A DNA stretch of 64,000 nt from Mycolicibacterium sphagni (lineage in GTDB: Bacteria; Actinomycetota; Actinomycetes; Mycobacteriales; Mycobacteriaceae). The notes under the pieces were generated by a model. It was not told where the DNA came from and did no database searches. It saw only the letters and a program-made list of their open reading frames with translations. The DNA is taken from assembly GCF_002250655.1 (NCBI RefSeq), contig NZ_NOZR01000010.1, positions 62,001 through 126,000 of the forward strand. Direction: 5' to 3'. The position numbers and the translations under genes were made by a program. Shown one piece after another: positions 7,605-16,013 of this stretch. Each line of letters starts with the position of its first letter. Within the stretch, counting starts at the first letter, position 1.

Positions 7605-9044
7605 ATGCCTGCCGCTGTCGGTGCAGGCATACCCAGCCTCTCGCAAATCCTGTCCTGGGACACCACCCACCTGTCGCAGGCAGCGACCGACTGGGTGAGC
7701 ACCGCCAAACACTGGGAAGACACGTTCACCCGCATGCACCGTGGCACCCTGTCACCGGGTAGCACCGGATGGGAGGGTGTTGCCGCTGAGGCCGCCCAGA
7801 AGCGCACGTTCAGTGATCTGGTCAAGGTCCGCGGCTTGGCAGACACGTTGAACGATGCCGCGGCCGTTGCTCGCCGAGGGGCCGATCAACTGGCCTATCT
7901 CAAGCGTCACGCCATCGACGCCATCAACGACGCCCAGGAGGCGGGCTTCTGCGTAGGAGAAGACCTCTCGGTCACCGACACCAGCAAGTACAGCGGACTT
8001 CGGGTCGCCGCAGCGCAGCAGTTCGCGGCAACGATCGCCACCCGCGCCGTCGCACTCAGCACGGCCGACAACGAGGTCGCCACAAAAATCACCGCCGCAA
8101 CAACGGAACTGAACGGCCGGGGCTTCTCTGAATCACCCGAAACCATCCGAGCACTGGATTTTCCGCTCGCACCGGCACCGCCACAAGAAGACGAGCGACG
8201 CCACAATCAGATCGAGGCATTCCGCAAGGTATTCGGGCGCGACCCGGTCTCGCCAGGGGATTGGACCACCGCCGCCGGGCTTGATCCGCACACCTACGAC
8301 CCGAAGTTTCGCGGCACCAACTCCGATGTCGAGGTGGTCCGCATCAAGCCCGTGTCGGGGCAGGGTGTGGTGCGGTCGTCACAGTGGATCCCCGATCGCG
8401 AGGTCCGCGGGGCGCCCCCCTGGTCGCACGACCTCGGCAACAACCGGGGCCCCAACCCGAACTTCGACCCTGAGGACACCAAAGTCACCGCCATCATCGA
8501 CTACGACAACGGCATCGTCATCCTGCGTCAGAATCCGTCGGTGCTGGAAAACTCCGACGGATCGCCCGGTGAGGTCCGAGTCGGACGCCCCTCCGGGACG
8601 GTGACCCAACTCCCAGACGGCTCGGTGCGGATCAAGTACGACTCCGGCAACCCCTTCGCACCTGAGATCAGCCGCAACCCAAGTATCACCGACGGCCACC
8701 CTTGGACCGTCAACGGCGACCTCGTGTTCACCCCAGGTGCCAACGGTGTCACCATCGACGGCACTCGCACGGACTACCCGTCGATGGAGGTTTACCAGGA
8801 CATGCCCGACGGGATGACGCGCACCGTGCTAATCGACAACGCCGCCGCCGGCGGACAGCAGGGACCAATGAGCAATCTGCCCTTCCACCACGATGTCGGC
8901 AGCGGTGGAAAAGCGTTCGCCCCGTTCAACACTGGCGGTTGGAACCCCCGTTACGACGTGCCGACACCACTGCCCGGCACCCCCTTAGGCCCGGTCGCCA
9001 AGCCACCGTCCGCAGCGCCACCGGCCATCGGGGTACCGATGTGA
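7605..9044 (+). CDS. Probable ESX-secreted two-domain protein
   Basis: Large 479-aa partner of the preceding EspC-like gene. Residues ~10-175 are helical with several Trp (SWDTTH, HWEDTF, GWEGVAAEAA), like the N-terminal targeting domains of ESX substrates. Residues ~195-470 form a beta-rich domain with DLGNNRGPNPNF, IDYDNGIVILRQNP, GTRTDYPSMEVYQD and LPFHHDVGSGGKAF. As I remember it, this resembles the conserved C-terminal domain of M. tuberculosis Rv3899c/Rv2082. A Pro-rich tail ends the protein. I see no catalytic motif of a known toxin. Its stop overlaps the next gene by 4 bp. An effector role is inference. Confidence 0.6.
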   Translation: MPAAVGAGIPSLSQILSWDTTHLSQAATDWVSTAKHWEDTFTRMHRGTLSPGSTGWEGVAAEAAQKRTFSDLVKVRGLADTLNDAAAVARRGADQLAYLKRHAIDAINDAQEAGFCVGEDLSVTDTSKYSGLRVAAAQQFAATIATRAVALSTADNEVATKITAATTELNGRGFSESPETIRALDFPLAPAPPQEDERRHNQIEAFRKVFGRDPVSPGDWTTAAGLDPHTYDPKFRGTNSDVEVVRIKPVSGQGVVRSSQWIPDREVRGAPPWSHDLGNNRGPNPNFDPEDTKVTAIIDYDNGIVILRQNPSVLENSDGSPGEVRVGRPSGTVTQLPDGSVRIKYDSGNPFAPEISRNPSITDGHPWTVNGDLVFTPGANGVTIDGTRTDYPSMEVYQDMPDGMTRTVLIDNAAAGGQQGPMSNLPFHHDVGSGGKAFAPFNTGGWNPRYDVPTPLPGTPLGPVAKPPSAAPPAIGVPM

Positions 9045-9382
9045 GCAGCGAACATGAAACCCCCACGACAGCGCCGACATCGTCCGAACGGATGTGGCGC
9101 GCGGCGATATGGTCCACGGTGCTGCTGTTCCAGGCGGTCTGCGGATTGTTCCTAGCCGCCATGTGGACCCTGACCAAATTCGGATTCCGCGACAACGATG
9201 CGGTCGTCGCCGGTCACAAGACCCTCACCGCGACGGCCGCTGCGACCGCCATCGCACTGGCCCTATCCGCCCCGCTCTTCATGAACCGCCGCTCCCTACC
9301 TCGCGGCATAGGCCTCGGGCTGGCCACATCCGCCCTCATCTTCGCGACGGGAGCAGGGACCTATGTCCTCTGGCTTCACTGA
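9041..9382 (+). CDS. Small membrane protein linked to the ESX substrate gene
   Basis: A 113-aa hypothetical protein starting with GTG inside the upstream stop codon (4-bp overlap). The N-terminus is polar (~17 aa), followed by three hydrophobic segments at about residues 20-42, 65-82 and 88-112. It has no enzymatic motif. Tight coupling to a putative secreted protein suggests an accessory or protective (immunity-like) membrane partner, but this is inference. Similar small membrane genes accompany Rv3899c-type genes elsewhere in mycobacteria, as far as I recall. Confidence 0.6.
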   Translation: MSSEHETPTTAPTSSERMWRAAIWSTVLLFQAVCGLFLAAMWTLTKFGFRDNDAVVAGHKTLTATAAATAIALALSAPLFMNRRSLPRGIGLGLATSALIFATGAGTYVLWLH

Positions 9383-9662
9383 ACTGCCCCGCTACAGCCG
9401 CACCACCTTCGCAGCGTTCGCGATCAACGTGTTGCTGCTGGAATTCACCACCTGGGTGTTGCTCACTACGGCGCCGTATTTCGTACCGGTCATCGCCCTG
9501 CCCGTGATCATCCTCGACGCACTCATCGCCTGGGCACTCAGTCGCCGGGAAGGCCGGACCGCTCAAATTGGCCGCGGACTCGCCATCGCCTGCCTCACAC
9601 CACTGCTGACGCTGCTGATCTTCATCCCGGGATGGATCATCACTCGTAACATCGGGCACTGA
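9363..9662 (+). CDS. Second small membrane protein of the module
   Basis: Hypothetical 99-aa protein, overlapping the previous gene by 20 bp in another frame. Three hydrophobic segments are visible at about residues 15-35, 40-58 and 72-92, separated by a basic loop (SRREGRTAQ). No family is recognised. It ends the four-gene plus-strand run that begins at 7311. The short gap to 9753 separates it from the convergent toxin gene and holds no supportable feature. Confidence 0.55.
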   Translation: MSSGFTELPRYSRTTFAAFAINVLLLEFTTWVLLTTAPYFVPVIALPVIILDALIAWALSRREGRTAQIGRGLAIACLTPLLTLLIFIPGWIITRNIGH

Positions 9663-9753
9663 CGTCTCGTGCCTTGCGCCACTGGACGCTGCTGTACTGG
9701 CTCTTCTGGACGTGGCAGTGAGCCGTTGAGGGGGGTCGGATTTAGGACACGAT

Positions 9754-10398
9754 TTAGACGACTAGGTAGCCGAGTCGTTGCGCGGCCCTCGCGATCCGTA
9801 ACACCAGGCCGGGGTGAGCCAAGGGCAGGGAGAGCAGAGGCCTGGGGGGCATCGCCTCGGCAGCGGGCATGAACAACGCGATGCACGGTTCGCCGGCGAA
9901 CCGGCTGTTGTAACGCAGGCCGTCCAGGTCGGGGAAGGCACCGGTGATGCGCCGCGCCCAGCGCTGCGTAATCGAGTGCGGCCCGGTCGACAACGCGAAC
10001 GTGCCTCCTGCTCGGGTTGGCCACGCACCGATGCTGTCAGCGGCCAGGTCGAGCAACCGAAGCTCGCGGGTGAACTGCAACCCGGTCACGTACGGATCAC
10101 CACGAAACCGGTCGATGGTGCGCGCGGCCTTGAAGGCCTCGCCCAGCGCAGAAGTGGGGCCGGAAGCGCCGTACCAGACACCAACACCGTCATGATGCCG
10201 CGCTGGAGGCGGGTGCGGGTCGAACCGCAAATGTGGACCGTGCTCCCGAAAAGCGTTCCACGCCAGCACGTGTTCACCGGCGGTGCGGTGAACTCGCCAC
10301 CACGACTCATCGGTCGAGATGACCCGGTACTCGTCATTGCGGATGCCGAGGGCACGTAGCTGGTCTATCGGTGGAGGATCGGGCAGGCGCGCCGTCAC
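9754..10398 (-). CDS. RES-domain toxin of a RES/Xre toxin-antitoxin system
   Basis: A 214-aa RES-domain protein. RES toxins such as M. tuberculosis MbcT deplete NAD+ (family knowledge). Conserved positions are visible: R35 in WWRVHRT, R58 in HLRFDPH, Y76 in WYGAS, E87 in LGEAF, and S165 in GLRYNSRFAGEPCIALF. The GTG start at 10398 overlaps the stop of the upstream antitoxin by 4 bp (GTGA). A longer open frame extends upstream but lies within the antitoxin. All catalytic positions look intact, so the toxin is probably active and held by the cognate antitoxin. Confidence 0.85.
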   Translation of the reverse strand: MTARLPDPPPIDQLRALGIRNDEYRVISTDESWWRVHRTAGEHVLAWNAFREHGPHLRFDPHPPPARHHDGVGVWYGASGPTSALGEAFKAARTIDRFRGDPYVTGLQFTRELRLLDLAADSIGAWPTRAGGTFALSTGPHSITQRWARRITGAFPDLDGLRYNSRFAGEPCIALFMPAAEAMPPRPLLSLPLAHPGLVLRIARAAQRLGYLVV

Positions 10399-10979
10399 GC
10401 GGTGTACCAGTCGGTGCTGGCGGCGGCTGCGAGCGCTTGATCTACACCACCGCCGTCGCGCAGCCACTCCACCGGAGTCATCGCCCGACCCTGAAACAAA
10501 TTGGGTTGCGGGGTCTGCAGGAATCCGGCCACCGCCAACGGATGAAGCTCGGGAGGCAAAGCCTTGAACACCTGATCGAGGCCACGGACTTGCCGGGTAG
10601 GTCCTCCGCCGTCGCCTGTCTCGAATTGCAGCACGGGAAACACCCACGTATGCCCGTCTGGAATGGCCCATAACTCACGAGCAAGCCGCTTCTGCCGCAC
10701 TCGCGAAGCGCTGACGCCGAGTCCGGCGGCAACCTCATCGGCGGTGAAGGCAGTGACGGCAAGATGTGCGCGGCGGCCGGCGGCTTCGGTCCCAGTGGCC
10801 ACGAACGCGTCATGGTCCTCGATGAAGTCCGCGTCGTCGAGCAGACGGGCCTCGTCTTCGGTGAGGGGGGCGGCCCACGGCCGGGAGGCGGGGAGGAACT
10901 TCAGTACGGCGACGAACTCGCTGGTCGTGATGCCAAAACGGTCCTGGAGCAGTTGTTCCAGTTCGCGGTCCGTAGACAT
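10395..10979 (-). CDS. Xre/MbcA-ParS-type antitoxin
   Basis: A 194-aa antitoxin cognate to the RES toxin downstream. A central helix-turn-helix (TADEVAAGLGVSASRVRQKR, about residues 78-98) should bind operator DNA. The C-terminal half (LDQVFKALPPELHPLAVAGF, then MTPVEWLRDGGGVDQAL) is the MbcA/ParS-type toxin-binding segment. The promoter appears to lie in 11000-11035, overlapping the last codons of the xanthine dehydrogenase gene. The palindrome there is a likely autoregulatory operator. Confidence 0.8.
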   Translation of the reverse strand: MSTDRELEQLLQDRFGITTSEFVAVLKFLPASRPWAAPLTEDEARLLDDADFIEDHDAFVATGTEAAGRRAHLAVTAFTADEVAAGLGVSASRVRQKRLARELWAIPDGHTWVFPVLQFETGDGGGPTRQVRGLDQVFKALPPELHPLAVAGFLQTPQPNLFQGRAMTPVEWLRDGGGVDQALAAAASTDWYTA

Positions 10980-10999
10980 GCGATACTCCGTCTAACGAT

Positions 11000-11027
11000 G
11001 ATTAACAGAAGTATATCGCCGTTAATC
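11000..11027 (-). promoter_or_regulatory. Toxin-antitoxin promoter with operator palindrome
   Basis: A perfect inverted repeat, GATTAAC (11000-11006) and GTTAATC (11021-11027), flanks a minus-strand TATACT -10-like hexamer (complement of 11010-11015). A TCGACG -35-like element lies 17 bp further upstream. GGAG precedes the antitoxin ATG. Binding between the arms would block the -10, as expected for antitoxin autorepression. Confidence 0.55.
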
Positions 11028-13736
11028 GGGTACGTCGAGGCCGGCGATTGCCCGCCAGACCCGCGACGGCGTCATCGGCAGCTCATGCAACCGCGCCCCG
11101 CACGCGTCCGCAATGGCATTGGCCAGCGCTGGTGCCACCGGGTTGTACGGCGATTCGCTCATCGACTTCGCGCCCAGGGGCCCGAGTTCGTCGTAGGTGT
11201 CGGCGAAGAGAACATCTGTGACAGGGAGGTCGGCCAGCTGTGGGATGTGGTAGTCGCGTAGCGCGGGGTTGACGACGGCCCCATCGGGCCCGATCTGCAT
11301 CTCCTCGTAGAGCGAGGAACCGATCGCCTGCGCCACGCCCCCTTCCACCTGCCCACGGCACTGCTCGACGTTGATCACCACGCCCGCGTCGACGGCCTGG
11401 ACCGAGCGCAAGATCTCCACCTGACCCGTCTCGACGTTCACCGCCACCCGAAATGCCTGAACGTTGAACGCCACCGAGCGGCGGTTTCCATCGTGCCGTC
11501 CCCGCCCCACCAGGCCGGTCGGCAAGCGTGCGAAGTCGACCAACTCATCGCCGCACTGGACGCCGTGCCGGGCCAAGGTGCACGACCCCGGTGCGGCGCC
11601 GGTCAGCTCCGCCGCTGATCGGATCATGAGGGCACGCAGGTCCTCGCAGGCGCCCAGAACGGCCCGGCCGGCGACCACGGTGCCGGCCGATCCGAACGCG
11701 CCGGTGTCGTAACCGACTGCGTCCGTGTCGGATTGGCGAATCACCACCCGGTCAGCAGTGGTGTTCAGTACGGTCGCCGCCAGTTGGGCGTGCACGGTGG
11801 TCGTGCCGTTCCCGAACTCGGCGGTTCCCACGGCCAGCGTGTAGAGGCCCTCTGGGTCGACCGAGATCCAGGCCTCAGCGAAGTGCCCGCGAGGCGGGAG
11901 CGTCGCTATCATGGCCAGCGCCATCCCCTCACCGACGTGCCATTGCGCGCCGTCCGGGGGCGCCGGGCCGGCGCTGTCCGACAAGGCGGCCTGCGCCAGG
12001 TCCAGGCACTCGTCGAGCCCGTAGCTGCCGAAGACCAGATCGTCCTGTCCGACATGCGCATCGACAAAGGCGTCGCCGGGCACGATCACGTTTCGCCGAC
12101 GAAATTCGAAGGCGTCGATGCCCAATCGCCGGGCCAATATGTCGAGTGCTGACTCCACCGCGAAGATGACTTGGCCGAGTCCATATCCGCGGAACGCGCC
12201 CGACGGAAGGTTGTTGGTATACACCGAGCGCGCGTCGACGCGCTTGTTCGCGCACCGGTAGACCGACACCGATTCACTGCAACCGTGAAACATCACGCCG
12301 GGACTGTGGTTGCCGTACGCTCCGGCGTCGGTCAGCACGTCGATCGCCAGTGCGGTCAGTCGCCCCGCCGGGTCGGCAGCGGCGGTCACGTCCACCCGGA
12401 AAGGATGTCGGCACGGTGCCAGGGTGAACTGGTCGGCCCGGCTGAACTCATAGCGCACGGGACGGCCCAGTCGCAGCACTGCCAACGTGACGATGTCCTC
12501 ACACAACATTTCCTGCTTGGCGCCGAAGCCACCCCCGACCCGCTTGGTCAGGACCTGAATCGCGTCCCGGTCCAAGCCGAATATGTGGCACAGCTCGTCG
12601 CGAACCAGAAACGGGACCTGAGAGCTGGTGCGAATCACCAGGCGGCCCTGGCCATCCCGCCAAGCCGTGCAGCCGTGGGTTTCCAGGTGCGCGTGCTGCA
12701 CGCGCTGGGTGCGCCACCGACCCCGTACGACCGAGCCGCCAGAAGCAACGGCCTCCGAGACCCCGCCATCGACGTCGCCGATGCCACCGTGCAACTCAGC
12801 GACGACATTGCGTAGCGGGTCGGCGATGCCCGCCCGGGTCTCCTTGTCACCATGCAACAGCGGCGCCCCCGGCGTGAGTGCCTCTTCGGGATCGAAAACC
12901 GCGGGCAGCTCCGCATAGTCGACACTTATTGCACAGCAGGCCTTTTCAGCCAGGGTCGGGCTCTCGGCGACCACCGCGGCCACCCGCTGACCGACGAATC
13001 GGACGACATCGTCGAGAATGTAGGTGTCCTCAGGATCGTCGGTGCGCAGTTCGTGACGAGCCACCGAGAATGCCACCGCCGGACTGTCCCGATGAGTGAG
13101 CACCAGGTGCACGCCGGCCATGGCCTCCGCCGCAGTGGTGTCGATCGCCACAATCCGGGCGTGCGCCACAGGGCTTCCCAGAACGGCGATGTGCAGCAGT
13201 CCTTCTGGCGTCCAGTCCATGGTGTACTGCTCGGTGCCGGTCACCACACGCGGCCCGGCGGGGGCGCCGAGGGAGCGGCACGCCTCACCTGAGGCGGGCT
13301 TGTCGATGTTGACTTTGCCCGCCAACGCATCAGTGATTGCGCGGTACCCCGTACATCGGCACAGATTGCCCTTGAGATTGGGCGGCAAGTCGGCCAGCTG
13401 CTCGGCACTGAGTGACGCCGCAGTGGTGACCATGCCGGCCGTGCAGAATCCGCATTGGAATCCGGCGGCCTCGACGAAAGCTCGTTGCATCGGATGCAGG
13501 TCGTCCGGTGTGCCCAACCCGGCCACTGTGGTGATCGTCCGTCCAGCCGCGCGGAAGGCGGGATAGACGCACGAGTGCACCGCCTGTCCGTCGAGAAGCA
13601 CTGTGCAGGCGCCGCAGTCCCCGGCGTCGCAGCCTTTCTTGACCTCGAAATGTCCATGGTCACGCAGGAAGGTCCGTAGGCACTGTCCGGGAGCCGGGTC
13701 GTCGGAGTATTCGCGGTCGTTGACGGTGAACGTCAT
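11022..13736 (-). CDS. Xanthine dehydrogenase, fused 2Fe-2S and molybdopterin subunit
   Basis: A 904-aa enzyme oxidising hypoxanthine/xanthine to urate. Residues 1-~150 carry two [2Fe-2S] clusters: the plant-type GCDAGDCGACTVLLDG and the CGFCTAGM...NLCRCTGYR pair. The rest is the molybdopterin-binding large subunit (RVGGGFGAKQEM, GAFRGYGLGQ). The catalytic Glu near the end sits in GAKSMSESPYN rather than the usual KGxGE context. FAD is supplied by the separate upstream subunit, whose stop overlaps this ATG (13736) by 4 bp. The gene context of purine catabolism supports xanthine as substrate. Confidence 0.85.
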   Translation of the reverse strand: MTFTVNDREYSDDPAPGQCLRTFLRDHGHFEVKKGCDAGDCGACTVLLDGQAVHSCVYPAFRAAGRTITTVAGLGTPDDLHPMQRAFVEAAGFQCGFCTAGMVTTAASLSAEQLADLPPNLKGNLCRCTGYRAITDALAGKVNIDKPASGEACRSLGAPAGPRVVTGTEQYTMDWTPEGLLHIAVLGSPVAHARIVAIDTTAAEAMAGVHLVLTHRDSPAVAFSVARHELRTDDPEDTYILDDVVRFVGQRVAAVVAESPTLAEKACCAISVDYAELPAVFDPEEALTPGAPLLHGDKETRAGIADPLRNVVAELHGGIGDVDGGVSEAVASGGSVVRGRWRTQRVQHAHLETHGCTAWRDGQGRLVIRTSSQVPFLVRDELCHIFGLDRDAIQVLTKRVGGGFGAKQEMLCEDIVTLAVLRLGRPVRYEFSRADQFTLAPCRHPFRVDVTAAADPAGRLTALAIDVLTDAGAYGNHSPGVMFHGCSESVSVYRCANKRVDARSVYTNNLPSGAFRGYGLGQVIFAVESALDILARRLGIDAFEFRRRNVIVPGDAFVDAHVGQDDLVFGSYGLDECLDLAQAALSDSAGPAPPDGAQWHVGEGMALAMIATLPPRGHFAEAWISVDPEGLYTLAVGTAEFGNGTTTVHAQLAATVLNTTADRVVIRQSDTDAVGYDTGAFGSAGTVVAGRAVLGACEDLRALMIRSAAELTGAAPGSCTLARHGVQCGDELVDFARLPTGLVGRGRHDGNRRSVAFNVQAFRVAVNVETGQVEILRSVQAVDAGVVINVEQCRGQVEGGVAQAIGSSLYEEMQIGPDGAVVNPALRDYHIPQLADLPVTDVLFADTYDELGPLGAKSMSESPYNPVAPALANAIADACGARLHELPMTPSRVWRAIAGLDVPD

Positions 13737-14566
13737 GTCAGCTCGTCTCGAACCTGCTCGGCAAGTAAGGCGGTGACAGCGGCGCGCCAGTCTGGGTCGC
13801 CATGTACGTCGTTCGTCCACGCGTCGGTGGGGATCGCTGACAGCGCCTCGCGAAGCGTCGAGGCGTCGGGAATGGCGGGGAATTGGAACACGAAGGGACG
13901 TAGGGTCGCCGCCGTCACCGATAGCACGAACCCGCCGCCGTCATGCTCACTGTCGCGGCGGCCGATCACCACAGCACTGGACCGGCCCAACGCCGAGGGT
14001 GCAATCTTGCGAAACGCGGTGCGCCCCCGCAACGCCGATGCGGGCAAGTGGACTGCGCGCAGCACCTCACCGCGAGCGAGCACGTTCTCAGCGTCTCCGA
14101 CGACGAATTCGCCTGCCTTGAGGGTGTAATCGCTTCCGTCCGGACGCCACACGGTCAGCGTTCCGTCCAGCGCCGACACGAGCGAGATCATGGCGCCGGC
14201 CGGAAACGACAGACAGATGTTCCCGCCGATGGTCGCGGTTCGGCAGATCTTGAACGAGGCCAGCAGAGCAGAACAGCACTGGCGCAGCAGGGGCGCCGCC
14301 AGCCAGGAGGGCCGGCTGCTCACAAGCCGATCAGTCAGGGCTGAGATGTCGGACAGCGTGCATGTGGCGGCGAGCTCGATCCCATTGTCCCTCAGGATGA
14401 TTGGATCCCAGCCGAGGCGCGTGATATCGATGAGCCGGCGGACCTGCGGCTGCGGTTGGGAAAAGAGCCACGTCCCGCCGGCAAGGACGGTATCGCCACG
14501 CTCCACGATCGACAGGTCGTCACGGCAAGCGGGAAAGCTCACCGTTTCGACGCCGATCAGGTCCAT
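13733..14566 (-). CDS. Xanthine dehydrogenase FAD-binding subunit
   Basis: A 277-aa CoxM/XdhB-type flavoprotein subunit that passes electrons from the 2Fe-2S clusters to the acceptor. FAD-binding motifs are VLAGGTWLF (about 28-36) and ATIGGNICLSFPAGAM (about 110-125), followed by the CO-dehydrogenase flavoprotein C-terminal domain. It is the first gene of a two-gene operon with the fused 2Fe-2S/molybdopterin subunit. It faces the guanine deaminase gene across a 79-bp divergent promoter region (14567-14645). Confidence 0.85.
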   Translation of the reverse strand: MDLIGVETVSFPACRDDLSIVERGDTVLAGGTWLFSQPQPQVRRLIDITRLGWDPIILRDNGIELAATCTLSDISALTDRLVSSRPSWLAAPLLRQCCSALLASFKICRTATIGGNICLSFPAGAMISLVSALDGTLTVWRPDGSDYTLKAGEFVVGDAENVLARGEVLRAVHLPASALRGRTAFRKIAPSALGRSSAVVIGRRDSEHDGGGFVLSVTAATLRPFVFQFPAIPDASTLREALSAIPTDAWTNDVHGDPDWRAAVTALLAEQVRDELT

Positions 14567-14645
14567 CTACCGACCGTAATGTCCCCGCCTGCGTCCCGCA
14601 CGTTCACGGACTGCAGGCCACGGCTACAGCTGTGACAATTTGCTG

Positions 14646-16013
14646 ATGTACGCCTACCGGGGACACCTGCTGCATATCAGCGGTGCACCGCGGCTGGCCC
14701 AGGCACGTGAGAATCTGGTCAGTCACGCCGACGGTGTGCTGGTGGTGGACGGCGGCGGCCGGATCGTCTACAGCGGCGAGTTCACCGGTATGCCTGCGGG
14801 AGCCGAAGTGGTGGATTGCCGGCCGGCGTTCTTGCTGCCGGGATTCGTCGACACCCATATCCACTTCCCCCAGACCTACTGCACCAATGCGCACGGCGGC
14901 GGCCAACTGCTCGACTGGCTTGAGCGATGTATCTTCCCCGCCGAAAGTCAGCTCGCCGAGCCTGACCATGCGCGGATGGCAGCCCGTGACTTCTGTCGCC
15001 GCAGAATCGATGTCGGTACCACCGCCGCGATGGTCTTCGGCTCGGCCTTTCCCCACGCTCAGGACGCACTCTTCGAGGAATCGTTGCGGCTGGGACTGCG
15101 TACCATCTCCGGACGCGGAATACAGACTGTGGGGCCCGATTCGGCGAGTGAGCTGATCACTGACGAGCACAGCGCGATCGCTCTCACCGAGGCAGAGATT
15201 GCCCGCTGGCACGCCGGCGACACCGGCGACCCGTCGACCGCGCTGCTACACGTCGCCGTGGTTCCCCGGTTTGCACTGTCGGTGACGGCCGAGACGTTGC
15301 ACGCGCTCGGTGAGCTCTACGATTCGGTGCGATCGCGTGGCGTCTACTTCCACAGCCACATTTCGGAGAATCTCGACGAAGTCGCCGCGGTGCGAAGCGC
15401 ATACGGCGTGCGTTCGTACCTGGACACCTACGACGGCCGTTTCGGGCCGGGGTCGACGCCGGCGGGCAAGTCGCTGCTCGGCCCGCGTAGCCTGCTTGCC
15501 CACGCGGTGCACTGCACCGATGACGAGCTGGCACGTTTGGCGGAAAGCGAGACCTCGATCTCCCACTGCCCGACATCCCAGTTGTTCCTCGGGTCGGGCA
15601 CCATGCCGTGGCGGCGCACCACCGCCAGCGGGGTGACCGTTGCGCTGGGCACCGACGTGTCCGCGGGTGACGAATGGCTGATCTCCCGTGTCGCCAACGA
15701 CTGCTACAAGGTGCACATCTCCGAGCCCGGTGAGGCCGGGTTGTCGGTGCCAGCCGCGGACCTGCTGTTCTCCGCAACTCTCGCCGGGGCGCAGGCGCTG
15801 GGCTTGGCGGACCGCACCGGGAACCTTGACGTCGGCAAGGAAGCCGACTTCCTGGTGGTCGATCCACAGCAGCAAGGGCTGCTGCCGGAAGTGCTGGCCG
15901 CCATCGAACCCCAAGACGTCGAGCGACTGGTCTTCACCCTGCTGACCGGCATGCGCGAGTCAGCGATCACCGATGTCTATGTCCGCGGGCGGCGGCTCAG
16001 CTCTGTGGGGTGA
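14646..16013 (+). CDS. guaD: Guanine deaminase
   Basis: Amidohydrolase of about 455 aa converting guanine to xanthine. Metal and catalytic motifs are visible in order: HIHFPQ (about residues 71-76), HSHISE, HAVHC and GTDVSAGDE. The family's FPQ signature after HxH favours guanine deaminase over other cytosine/adenosine deaminases. The ATG at 14646 is preceded by an in-frame TTG at 14640. The 3' end overlaps the convergent urate hydroxylase gene by 17 bp. It supplies xanthine to the divergently encoded dehydrogenase. Confidence 0.85.
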   Translation: MYAYRGHLLHISGAPRLAQARENLVSHADGVLVVDGGGRIVYSGEFTGMPAGAEVVDCRPAFLLPGFVDTHIHFPQTYCTNAHGGGQLLDWLERCIFPAESQLAEPDHARMAARDFCRRRIDVGTTAAMVFGSAFPHAQDALFEESLRLGLRTISGRGIQTVGPDSASELITDEHSAIALTEAEIARWHAGDTGDPSTALLHVAVVPRFALSVTAETLHALGELYDSVRSRGVYFHSHISENLDEVAAVRSAYGVRSYLDTYDGRFGPGSTPAGKSLLGPRSLLAHAVHCTDDELARLAESETSISHCPTSQLFLGSGTMPWRRTTASGVTVALGTDVSAGDEWLISRVANDCYKVHISEPGEAGLSVPAADLLFSATLAGAQALGLADRTGNLDVGKEADFLVVDPQQQGLLPEVLAAIEPQDVERLVFTLLTGMRESAITDVYVRGRRLSSVG

